Of a stretch of 5,230 bases of DNA, positions 1 through 5,110 are shown one piece after another; the first letter of the stretch is position 1, and every line of letters starts with the position of its first letter. Origin of the DNA: Actinomycetota bacterium (GTDB lineage Bacteria; Actinomycetota; Thermoleophilia; Gaiellales; Gaiellaceae); the NCBI GenBank assembly GCA_013817555.1, contig JACDCN010000167.1, forward strand, positions 1 through 5,230, read 5' to 3'. The notes below the pieces were generated by a model. That model was not told the DNA's origin. It worked only from the letters and a program-made list of their open reading frames with translations, and ran no database searches. The position numbers were made by a program, and so were the translations under genes.

Positions 1-50
1 GGGTACTTGCCATGCAGAAGGTCGAGGGTTCGAGTCCCTTCATCCGCTTC
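1..50 (+). tRNA. 3' half of tRNA-Gly(GCC), probably an attachment-site fragment
   Basis: From position 7 the sequence reads as a tRNA from the anticodon loop to the discriminator base: loop TTGCCAT (7-13, anticodon GCC at 9-11), 3' anticodon strand GCAGA (14-18), variable loop AGGTC (19-23), T arm GAGGG/TTCGAGT/CCCTT (24-40), 3' acceptor strand CATCCGC (41-47) and T48. CCA is not encoded. The visible 5' anticodon strand (2-6, GGTAC) pairs with GCAGA at only two of five positions, where an intact gene would need TCTGC. The homology therefore seems to begin at the anticodon loop, as in att cores left when an integrase uses a tRNA 3' end. Only six bases precede the loop in the window, so a divergent but intact tRNA cannot be fully excluded. 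Confidence 0.7.
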
Positions 51-54
51 ACAG

Positions 55-79
55 AACCCGCTGGAAACGGCGGGTTTTT
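55..79 (+). terminator. intrinsic terminator after the tRNA-Gly fragment
   Basis: AACCCGC (55-61) pairs perfectly with GCGGGTT (70-76) around an eight-base loop, and the descending strand runs into TTTTT (75-79). This is a textbook rho-independent terminator seven bases past the tRNA 3' end. It suggests that the tRNA 3' flank, as well as the tRNA half itself, is preserved here. Confidence 0.75.
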
Positions 80-119
80 CTGCGCCCACGTTCACGACTC
101 CGAACAGGAGCAAGCGCCT

Positions 120-142
120 TAGTCAGCTTCTAGTCAGCCTTC
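120..142 (+). repeat. near-tandem 11/12-mer, possible integrase arm sites
   Basis: TAGTCAGCTTC (120-130) is followed immediately by TAGTCAGCCTTC (131-142); the copies differ by one inserted C. The pair lies about 70 bases inside the left tRNA-Gly fragment. A different 12-mer tandem (3993-4016) sits on the inner side of the right fragment. Short direct repeats next to a tRNA core are typical arm-type binding sites of tyrosine integrases. That role is inferred from position only. Confidence 0.45.
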
Positions 143-153
143 ATCCCGCTTCT

Positions 154-588
154 GGGGGTGGCCCCTAGCCGGTTGCAGCGTGACAACGCCGCAACCGGGA
201 GTCACGAGTCTCGCTCCCTGCGGCGCTATCGCAGGCGACGCGGCGAGGCACCGCGTAAACAAGGGCCGGGACTCACTCCTCAGACCTAGAGAAACCCGTC
301 CTGTGCCGAAAGGCAGGGAGCAGGGGCGAGCGGTAATGGCAGACCTGAGCGCGTTTGAGCCCCTGGCCGAAAGGCTGCGTATACGAGCGACGGCGACACC
401 GGACCGCAGACGCACTCTTCCCGTTCGCGGGGGGAGTGCGCCCTCGCTCAGGCTCTCCCGTCCCGCAGGGAAGAGAACCTAAGAGCGCAAAGAGAAGAGT
501 CGGAGTCGCATCCTGCGACCCCGCTTTCTCGAACAGGCGAAGCTGGAAAGAGACAAGGTAAGACTCATTTGGCGCGGGGCGCGATTTT
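154..588 (+). ncRNA. candidate structured noncoding RNA of unknown class
   Basis: The region has no convincing gene on either strand but holds closely packed helices. 155-158/162-165 (GGGG/CCCC). 169-198: eight pairs, an A-C mismatch, then four pairs closing a GACA loop. 217-222/230-235. 238-243/251-256. 304-315: TGCC-GAAA-GGCA. 321-327/359-365 (CAGGGGC/GCCCCTG). 366-375: GCC-GAAA-GGC. 375-379/405-409. 411-440: thirteen consecutive pairs closing a TTCG loop. 447-483: a bulged stem. 505-519: GTCGCA-TCC-TGCGAC. 206-210 can pair with 270-274 and so enclose two of the hairpins. GAAA and TTCG loops, and the T-G pairs at 418/433 and 419/432, work only in + strand RNA. A weak GCGC-GGG-GCGC hairpin before TTTT (572-588) may mark the 3' end. 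By eye I do not find the signatures of RNase P RNA, tmRNA, SRP RNA or 6S RNA. Chance hairpins are common at this GC content and the boundaries are approximate. Confidence 0.4.
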
Positions 589-685
589 CCATTTCCCTCG
601 TCGCGCGCACTCGGCTTTGTCGCGCAGGAGTCCGCCCGTGGCACCATTCACGGGTGATGCTCGGCGTTCCCTGCCGCATCCATGA

Positions 686-811
686 CATGAGAGAGCAGGC
701 GGCCTCTTCACGATCTCGCGGGGACCGCGGGTCGAGGAGCTGCGGAAGAGCTTCGCCGAGCAGTTCGAGCGCCGCGCACGCGGTGAGTCGGTGTTCACCG
801 AGTCCGCGTGA
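686..811 (+). pseudogene. start-less coding-like remnant
   Basis: This frame is open from 686 (after a TGA at 683-685) to a TGA at 809-811, encoding 41 residues with no ATG or GTG near its beginning. The second half, from GTC at 731, contains VEELRKSFAEQFERRARGE and reads like a charged, helical protein C-terminus, with codons mostly ending in G or C. I do not recognise the family. It may be the tail of a degraded gene; a chance open frame in GC-rich DNA, or part of an RNA-coding region, is also possible. Confidence 0.25.
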
Positions 812-959
812 GCGTTCGCGGGGCTTCGACTCGACGCGCATCTGCTCAGAGGATCTGCCAGCGAAGCGTGGTTGGGCCGGTCGGCCAGACGGCGATCCGC
901 CCTCCTATTCGCCCGCCGTAGCCCACGCGGATGTCGCACGTGATGCGGGTGCCGTTTCG

Positions 960-1103
960 TCAGTCGACCTCGGGGCTTGCTGCTTCCGCGTTTGCTCGCC
1001 AGATCGCGATCACGTCGTCGCGAAACGGCTTTCGCTCGACCTTGTACTGCTTGCCTGCAAGAACACCCTGAGCGATCTCTGCGAGTTCGCGCGCGTGCTT
1101 CAT
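960..1103 (-). CDS. small hypothetical protein
   Basis: ATG at 1103 to TGA at 960-962 gives 47 residues. The product starts MKHARELAEIAQGVLAGKQY and is a mixed, soluble-looking, helix-rich sequence (ELAEIAQGVL, then FRDDVIAIWRANAEAA). I know of no family for it and see no membrane segment or signal peptide. A GGGG just before the ATG is at best a weak ribosome site. It lies downstream of the regulator gene on the same strand, beyond the stop-codon hairpin at 1162-1190. The frame stays open after its stop to 846-848 and reads protein-like there (NGTRITCDIRVGYGG), so the ORF could be the intact start of a gene broken by one nonsense change. Codon third positions are less GC-biased than in the regulator, which lowers confidence. 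Confidence 0.35.
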   Translation of the reverse strand: MKHARELAEIAQGVLAGKQYKVERKPFRDDVIAIWRANAEAASPEVD

Positions 1104-1161
1104 GCCCCATGAACGGCACGTCCTGGCCAGGCGATCTCCGCGCCATGCGGGATCGCGAACG

Positions 1162-1190
1162 CGACCGCCTAGCTTGAACCTAGGCGGTCG
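1162..1190 (-). terminator. perfect 11-bp inverted repeat spanning the regulator stop codon
   Basis: 1162-1172 and 1180-1190 are exact reverse complements (CGACCGCCTAG/CTAGGCGGTCG) around a seven-base loop, CTTGAAC. The TAG stop of the 840-residue regulator (1180-1182) lies inside the stem. There is no T-tract on either side, so it is not a classical intrinsic terminator. It could act as a 3'-end stabiliser, a T-less terminator of the kind proposed for actinobacteria, or a protein-binding palindrome. Confidence 0.55.
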
Positions 1191-3702
1191 GACTTGGTGA
1201 GGCGGCTCCCGCTTCGGCATCTCGCGCCGCCAGAGCCAGCGAGACGGCGTCGTCGAGCGTCAACGCGCGGCCCTCGGCGAGACAACGCTCGAACTCAGAT
1301 CCGGCGAGCTTGCGGATTCGGAGCTCACACGCGTCGCGGTGGCGCTGCCAGCCGCCGAGCGGCGCGCCTGCCAGCTCGTCCTCGATCGCCCCCCATAGCC
1401 GGCCCGCGCGTTCGGGTTCGCCGCGCGCGGCCGCGGCCCAGGCGAGGAGGCCGACCCCGAAAACGCGGCCGGGTCGGTCGTGCAACGAGTCGGCGATCGC
1501 AAGGGACTCCCGGGCACGCGTCTCCGCCTCCTCGACGCGGTCGGCGTTCAGCGCAAGCGCGGCCAGCTCCGCAAGCATCCCGCCTTCCCACCAGACGACG
1601 CCAGCCTGCCGAGCGACGGTCGCGCTCTCGGAGATCAGCGCGTACGCGCGCTCGTCATCTCCTGCGTCGCGGGCGATGGCGCCGAGCGTTCCCGTCGTCT
1701 CCCCCAAGCGGAACGCCCTCGTCACGGGCTCCTCCTTGCGCGCATGAATGACATGGCTCTCCTCGACGAGCCGACGCGCGCGATCCAGGTCTCCGCGGTT
1801 CATCGCGCTGATCCCGAGGCGGTGGAGGAGCACGGCGCGGCCGTGCTCGTCTTCCAGCTCCTCGTACACGGCCAGGCTCTCTTCCAACAGACGTTCGGAC
1901 AGCTGAGGATTCCCGCTCATGTACGCCGAGGCGGCGTAACAGCGCAGGGCATCGGCGCGGAGGTCGGGAGCGACGGTCTCCGTCTTGGGGCGCTCGAGCA
2001 GGCGGTGGAACCAGCGCATGCCTTCGTCAGAGTCGTGCATCACCCAACACCAATCTGCCGCCGTCGCGAGCTCGAGTCCGAGAGTGACCGAGCCACTCCG
2101 AACGGCCCAGGCGAGGGCGCCGCGCAGGTTTTCCTGCTCAGCAAGCGCAATGTCGTGGCGCAAGGGCTTGCGTGCGTCGAGCTTGCCGGCGTTGAGGTTC
2201 GCCTCCTGCAGGACGGCGAGGAAGTGCTCGGCGTGGCGCCGGCGCACCTCCTCGGCCTCTGGCGACGCGTCCAGCCGCTCGAGCGCGTACTCGCGGATCG
2301 TGTCGAGGAGGCCGAGGCGGCCGCTGCCCCAGCGGCGAAGGAGGTTCTTGACGAGCAGCGACTCGAGCGTGTCCAGGTCGGCGGCGCAGACCGACTCTGC
2401 GGCCTCGAGCGAGAAGCTGCCCTGGAAGACGGCCAAGCGGCGGAAGAGCTGCTGCTCGTCCGGCTCACAGAGCTCGTAGCTCCACTCGATCGTGGAACGC
2501 AGCGTCCGCTGCCTGGCCGGCGCGTCGCGTGAGCGCGAGGCCAGCAGCGAGAGCCGCTGCTCCAGCCGCGCGAGGAGCTCCTCCGGCTCCAGCAGCGCCA
2601 CCCGCGCCGCCGCCAGCTCGATCGCGAGTGGCAGCCCGTCCAGGCGCCGGCAGATCTCGCCCACCACCCCCGTCGGGCGGAAGGCGGGGGCGACGGCGCG
2701 GGCGCGCTCGAGGAAGAGCAGGGCGGCGTCGTCCTCGGGCAAGGGCTCGACCGGGTAGCGCTGCTCGGACTCCACCTGCAGCGGCTCACGGCTCGTAACG
2801 AGCACCGTCACGTGGGGCGTGCCGGCGAGCAGCGCCGCGACGTTCGGCGCCGCCTCGACGACCTGTTCGAAGTTGTCGAGGAGGACAAGCAGCCGCTTGT
2901 TCCCCACGTACTCGATCAGGCCGTCGTCGGCGCCGACGGACGCTCCGATCGCCCGCTCGACGAGGGCCGGGTCGCGGAGCGCCTGCAGCGGGACCCAGAA
3001 GACACCGTCGGGGAACTGCTCGACGGCCTCGGCGGCGAGCTGAAGCGCCAGGCGCGTCTTACCGCTGCCCCCCGGCCCCGTGAGGGTGAGCAAGCGATGC
3101 GAGCGGATGAGTGTCCCGGCCTCCTCGAGTTCACGCTCCCGGCCGACGAGCGGCGTCGGCTGGATCGGCAGGTTCGTCCGGTACAGGGTTCGAAGCGGCG
3201 GGAAGTGCGCGTCGCCCAGCTGATAGAGGCGCTGCGGCGCTGTCAGGTCCTTGAGGCGATGGTCACCGAGATCGCGCACCTCCGCCGTTGCACCGAGCAG
3301 CCGGCGCGTCGTCTCCGACACGAGAATCTGTCCTCCATGCCCGGCGCTCATGATCCGCGCTGCCTGGTGCACGTCGGCGCCTACGTACCCCTCGTCCGTC
3401 ACGACCGGCTCGCCGGTGTGCACGCCGATCCGCACGCGCACGGGACCGTCGCCGAGGGCATCTTGGGCGTCTCCGGCGGCAGCGACCGCGTCGGTCGCAC
3501 GCGCGAACGCGAAGAAGAAGGCGTCCCCCTGCGTGTCCACCTCGACCCCGCCGTGGCGCGAGAACGCGTCGCGCAATACTCTACGGTGCTCCGCGAGCAC
3601 ATCCGCGTAGCGCTCCCCGAGCTCGTGCAGGAGACGGGTCGAGCCCTCGATGTCCGTGAACAGCAACGTGACGGTCCCGCTCGGAAGGTCTGGCACGTGC
3701 AC
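1180..3702 (-). CDS. class III cyclase-like / STAND ATPase / TPR regulator
   Basis: An 840-residue cytoplasmic signalling protein with no signal peptide or membrane segment. Residues 9-165 are a class III nucleotide cyclase homology domain, with FTDIEGST (metal Asp17) and TQGD (metal Asp60). Residues 184-440 form a STAND/NB-ARC-type ATPase: LVGRERE, Walker A GPGGSGKT (209-216), Walker B LLVLLD (271-276), VTSREPL (302-308) and the GLPLA motif (356-360). Residues 480-820 are helical, TPR-like repeats ending in the EGRALTLDDAV tail typical of these proteins. Related actinobacterial proteins such as Rv0386, Rv1358 and Rv2488c add a C-terminal LuxR DNA-binding domain; none is present here. By my alignment the substrate-specifying Lys and Asp are Asp56 and Gly105, and the transition-state Asn is His112, while Arg116 is kept. 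Classical adenylate cyclase activity is therefore doubtful. The start is GTG at 3702; GTG at 3696 would give MPDLPSGTVT, the commoner family N-terminus. Neither has a clear Shine-Dalgarno, and an in-frame TAG lies eight codons upstream. Family membership is secure; the ligand and output are unknown. Confidence 0.95.
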   Translation of the reverse strand: MHVPDLPSGTVTLLFTDIEGSTRLLHELGERYADVLAEHRRVLRDAFSRHGGVEVDTQGDAFFFAFARATDAVAAAGDAQDALGDGPVRVRIGVHTGEPVVTDEGYVGADVHQAARIMSAGHGGQILVSETTRRLLGATAEVRDLGDHRLKDLTAPQRLYQLGDAHFPPLRTLYRTNLPIQPTPLVGRERELEEAGTLIRSHRLLTLTGPGGSGKTRLALQLAAEAVEQFPDGVFWVPLQALRDPALVERAIGASVGADDGLIEYVGNKRLLVLLDNFEQVVEAAPNVAALLAGTPHVTVLVTSREPLQVESEQRYPVEPLPEDDAALLFLERARAVAPAFRPTGVVGEICRRLDGLPLAIELAAARVALLEPEELLARLEQRLSLLASRSRDAPARQRTLRSTIEWSYELCEPDEQQLFRRLAVFQGSFSLEAAESVCAADLDTLESLLVKNLLRRWGSGRLGLLDTIREYALERLDASPEAEEVRRRHAEHFLAVLQEANLNAGKLDARKPLRHDIALAEQENLRGALAWAVRSGSVTLGLELATAADWCWVMHDSDEGMRWFHRLLERPKTETVAPDLRADALRCYAASAYMSGNPQLSERLLEESLAVYEELEDEHGRAVLLHRLGISAMNRGDLDRARRLVEESHVIHARKEEPVTRAFRLGETTGTLGAIARDAGDDERAYALISESATVARQAGVVWWEGGMLAELAALALNADRVEEAETRARESLAIADSLHDRPGRVFGVGLLAWAAAARGEPERAGRLWGAIEDELAGAPLGGWQRHRDACELRIRKLAGSEFERCLAEGRALTLDDAVSLALAARDAEAGAASPSPTA

Positions 3703-3730
3703 ATGATCGCGCTGCGTCGAAGCCTAGGCA

Positions 3731-3747
3731 AGGAGCACTCCGCTCCT
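3731..3747 (-). other. small inverted repeat between remnant and regulator
   Basis: AGGAGC (3731-3736) pairs with GCTCCT (3742-3747) around five bases. It overlaps the TAG stop of the upstream remnant and lies 29 bases before the regulator start. On the - strand no T-tract follows. It may be a weak terminator or leader structure, or may mark the junction where the upstream gene was cut. Confidence 0.3.
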
Positions 3748-3937
3748 ACCGCTCGCGATCCTCGGCAACGAGGTCGATCCCGATATCTCGGCCTCTCCGG
3801 CCGGGCCAATCGTTCCAGAGCCAGACCTGCTTGAGCTGCGAGCGGTACTCGGGGACGTTCTCCAGCAGCCACTTGCAGAGGTGCTCGAACTCCCGGCCGC
3901 CCGGAGCCAGATTCCTTAGCAGCGCTTCAAACGTCAC
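3746..3937 (-). pseudogene. truncated N-terminus of a restriction-endonuclease-type helicase protein
   Basis: GTG at 3937 to TAG at 3746-3748 encodes 63 residues. REFEHLCKWLLENVPEYR and VWLWNDWPGRRGRDIGIDLV closely resemble, from memory, the N-terminal segment of large actinobacterial restriction/helicase proteins, where a PD-(D/E)xK-like nuclease domain precedes an SF2 helicase. In that fold GIDLV supplies the acidic catalytic residue and a Q-x-K motif follows shortly after; here the frame stops at EDRER before any QxK. The usual family length is many hundreds of residues, so this is a remnant and should lack nuclease activity. It lies 43 bases upstream of the regulator on the same strand and about 180 bases from the right tRNA-Gly fragment. 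No ribosome site is evident. The coding match is fairly sure; the full-length function is recalled, not searched. Confidence 0.65.
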
Positions 3938-3992
3938 CGTTGAGGATCATCGCAAGACACGGTGTTCCGGCCTGCGACGGTCAGGTGCTGAG

Positions 3993-4016
3993 TGGCTAGG
4001 TTTCTGGCTAGGTTTC
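3993..4016 (+). repeat. perfect 12-bp tandem repeat, possible integrase arm sites
   Basis: TGGCTAGGTTTC occurs twice back to back (3993-4004 and 4005-4016). The pair lies about 105 bases inside the right tRNA-Gly fragment, mirroring the tandem inside the left fragment. The motif partly resembles the left one (TAGTCAGCTTC). Arm-type sites for a tyrosine integrase are the natural reading, but no integrase gene is visible. Confidence 0.5.
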
Positions 4017-4120
4017 GCTGTCGGTTGCTGGCGCTTCCTGTCAGTCAGACGCTCGCGGAAAGCGCGGAATGGAGCCAAGTTGGCGGCTCCTGGCGTCTCC
4101 AGTCCACTCGCGCCATCTCC

Positions 4121-4164
4121 TTGCCATGCAGGAGGCCGTGGGTTCGAGTCCCATCATCCGCTTG
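4121..4164 (+). tRNA. second tRNA-Gly(GCC) 3' fragment (tRNA pseudogene / att core)
   Basis: Anticodon loop TTGCCAT (4121-4127, GCC at 4123-4125), GCAGG (4128-4132), variable AGGCC (4133-4137), T arm GTGGG/TTCGAGT/CCCAT (4138-4154), acceptor 3' strand CATCCGC (4155-4161) and T4162. It matches the left fragment at 39 of 43 positions. Upstream there is no A box, no D arm and no GCGGATG acceptor strand at the right distance, and the anticodon stem pairs imperfectly (TCTCC against GCAGG). It is therefore a tRNA 3' half and not a working gene. Its antisense reads MMGLEPTASCMAR, like the GLEPTTFCMA peptides I recall as common spurious protein predictions in databases. The structural identification is firm; the att role is inferred. 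Confidence 0.7.
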
Positions 4165-4169
4165 TTTTG

Positions 4170-4184
4170 GGGGTCAGAGACCCC
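4170..4184 (+). terminator. hairpin after the second tRNA-Gly fragment
   Basis: GGGGTC (4170-4175) pairs with GACCCC (4179-4184) around AGA, six bases past the tRNA-like 3' end. No T-tract follows directly; a TTTT occurs only at 4198-4201. It sits where a tRNA terminator would, but is weaker than the one after the left fragment. Confidence 0.4.
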
Positions 4185-4210
4185 TGCAAATCTGCGGTTT
4201 TCAGGAGGTG

Positions 4211-4233
4211 AAAGACGCGTATCGCGGGTCTTT
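4211..4233 (+). terminator. hairpin with T-rich descending arm
   Basis: AAAGACGCG (4211-4219) faces CGC-GG-GTCTTT (4223-4233) around TAT, with two unpaired G residues on the right arm. The stem ends in CTTTCTC, so it could be a second, imperfect terminator downstream of the tRNA fragment. It is preceded by AGGAGGTGA (4203-4211), which looks like a strong Shine-Dalgarno but has no credible gene behind it. Confidence 0.3.
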
Positions 4234-4347
4234 CTCGCAGGTACTCTCGGAGCCCCGTCGGCGCCCGACCTTCTGCTTCCATCTCGAAGAGCACCTGGTC
4301 CTCGGCTCACATGGCGCGCCCTGTCGACCCCCTCCTTACCATGGAGG

Positions 4348-4701
4348 TTTGAGAGCGTCACAGGCGTACACGCGGAGGAACGGAAGATCAGCTGGGCGAT
4401 CGAAGAAGACTCGACCGGCTTCAGCCGCATGGTCTCCGACTGGCGCGCAGGCTTCAGTCTGCAAACCGTCGACGGCGGTACGCGCGTCATCGCGGAGAGC
4501 GCTTTCCAACCCACGAGCATGCTCGTCCGGCTCATGAGCCCGCTCGTCAAGCGCAAGTTCCACCACGCCCAGGCGTCGATCCTCGCGGGACTCAAGCAGG
4601 CCGCCGAGAACCGCGATGGACGCCAGACGGGAGCTGCATATCGTCCTGGTGGCACGGTCGATCTCGGCGAAGAGGACGCGGATTACGCGAAGCGAGCGTA
4701 G
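4348..4701 (+). pseudogene. 5'-truncated SRPBCC (START-like) family gene
   Basis: The frame from about 4348 to TAG at 4699-4701 encodes some 117 residues matching the C-terminal two-thirds of an SRPBCC/polyketide-cyclase-like domain: strands FESVTGVHAEERKISWAIEE, a GGTRVIAESAFQP strand, and the long C-terminal helix LVRLMSPLVKRKFHHAQ followed by ILAGLKQAAE. Such proteins form a hydrophobic ligand pocket and are usually 140-160 residues. The N-terminal strand and helices are missing in all three + frames. The open frame continues upstream into the tRNA-Gly fragment, with its only ATG, GTG or TTG starts at 4069, 4126, 4138 and 4162. The next internal ATG (4429) would leave half a domain. The gene was probably cut when foreign DNA joined at the tRNA fragment. 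The family call is fairly secure; the ligand is unknown. Confidence 0.65.
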
Positions 4702-4740
4702 CGCGCCCTGCTTGGACGAGAGACGGCCGGCGCCATCGAG

Positions 4741-4872
4741 TTACGCTCGAACCTGCGGAACCACGTAGATGCGCTCGCCGGCCACGCCGAGCGCCCGCAG
4801 CGCGTCACGCTGGGCGGTGAGGTCCAGTGCGTCGGTCGACACGCGCGTGTACCCGATCAGCAACCCGCTCAC
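4741..4872 (-). pseudogene. N-terminal fragment of a serine recombinase (resolvase/invertase)
   Basis: GTG at 4872 to TAA at 4741-4743 encodes 43 residues. LIGYTRVSTDALDLTAQRDA followed by LRALGVAGERIYV is the unmistakable start of a resolvase/invertase catalytic domain, with the Arg10 and nucleophile Ser12 of RVST and the later conserved Gln21. The Gln aligned with gamma-delta resolvase Gln14 is Leu16. After IYV, where the family continues with D-x-G-x-(T/S)-G, the frame switches to VPQVRA and stops. The Asp and Arg residues of the active site, the dimer helix and the HTH domain are all missing. A full-length protein would be about 180 residues or more. It converges with the SRPBCC remnant 39 bases away. 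A relic of a transposon or invertase gene, not active. Confidence 0.75.
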
Positions 4873-5110
4873 GCCGAGGAGTGCCCCAAAGAGGGCGGGC
4901 TGACCGGGCCCACTTCACCGGACAGGGCACACGTGACACCCCCGGCGTCGCGACAAACCAGAACGCTGAGGAGCACCCGCTGCGTCGACGACGGGATCGA
5001 CCCTCCTTGAAGCCTCGAGGCTTGCCGCCTCGGTCAGCAGTGCGACGCGGCAGAAGCAGGCCACTGACTTGCGACAGCGGCTCGAGCCGATCAGTGTTCG
5101 GTCGTGCGGG
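4873..5110. other. gene-poor stretch
   Basis: No frame on either strand reads like protein here; the one long + frame is Arg/Ser-rich and lacks any domain. It contains a short inverted pair GTGCCC (4881-4886) and GGGCAC (4925-4930) flanking two ACCGG copies, which might be a degraded insertion-sequence end next to the recombinase remnant, and the palindrome at 5010-5023. Otherwise I see nothing in it. Confidence 0.4.
5010..5023. repeat. 14-bp perfect palindrome
   Basis: AAGCCTCGAGGCTT is fully self-complementary with no spacer. Such a site could bind a dimeric regulator, but no gene start lies nearby. Chance occurrence is quite possible in GC-rich DNA. Confidence 0.35.

Noticed and set aside
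9..23. tRNA-Cys(GCA) or CAT-anticodon reading of the left fragment
   Set aside because: Neither gives a closed anticodon stem or correct spacing to the T arm; the Gly GCC reading gives standard spacing.
180..482. 100-codon + strand frame in the left region
   Set aside because: Low-complexity Arg/Pro/Ala composition, no domain, and it runs through several perfect hairpins; better explained as noncoding.
154..588. RNase P RNA, tmRNA, SRP RNA or 6S RNA
   Set aside because: I looked for GAGGAAAGTCC, the tmRNA tag and tRNA-like ends, and the SRP GGAAGGAAGCAG motif and found none. An ACAGAACCCG at 51-60 resembles the RNase P 3' motif but belongs to the terminator after the tRNA fragment.
1480..2532. 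350-codon + strand frame and other long frames opposite the regulator
   Set aside because: They lie antisense to a well-supported 840-residue gene with clear domain motifs; long antisense frames are expected in high-GC DNA.
2812..3834. 340-codon + strand frame
   Set aside because: Antisense to the cyclase and ATPase domains and Arg-rich, with no motif of its own.
4203..4330. Gene behind the AGGAGGTGA at 4203-4211
   Set aside because: The only frame starting there, at a GTG inside the motif, is Arg/Pro/Ser-rich with no domain and overlaps the SRPBCC remnant in the wrong frame.
4041..4655. 204-codon - strand frame containing MMGLEPTASCMAR
   Set aside because: This peptide is the antisense of the tRNA-Gly fragment, and the rest is the shadow of the SRPBCC remnant. 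It resembles the spurious GLEPTTFCMA predictions I recall from databases, so I do not call a gene.
4881..4930. Insertion-sequence terminal repeats
   Set aside because: Only a 6-bp inverted pair and two ACCGG copies; too little to define an IS end, and no transposase is nearby.
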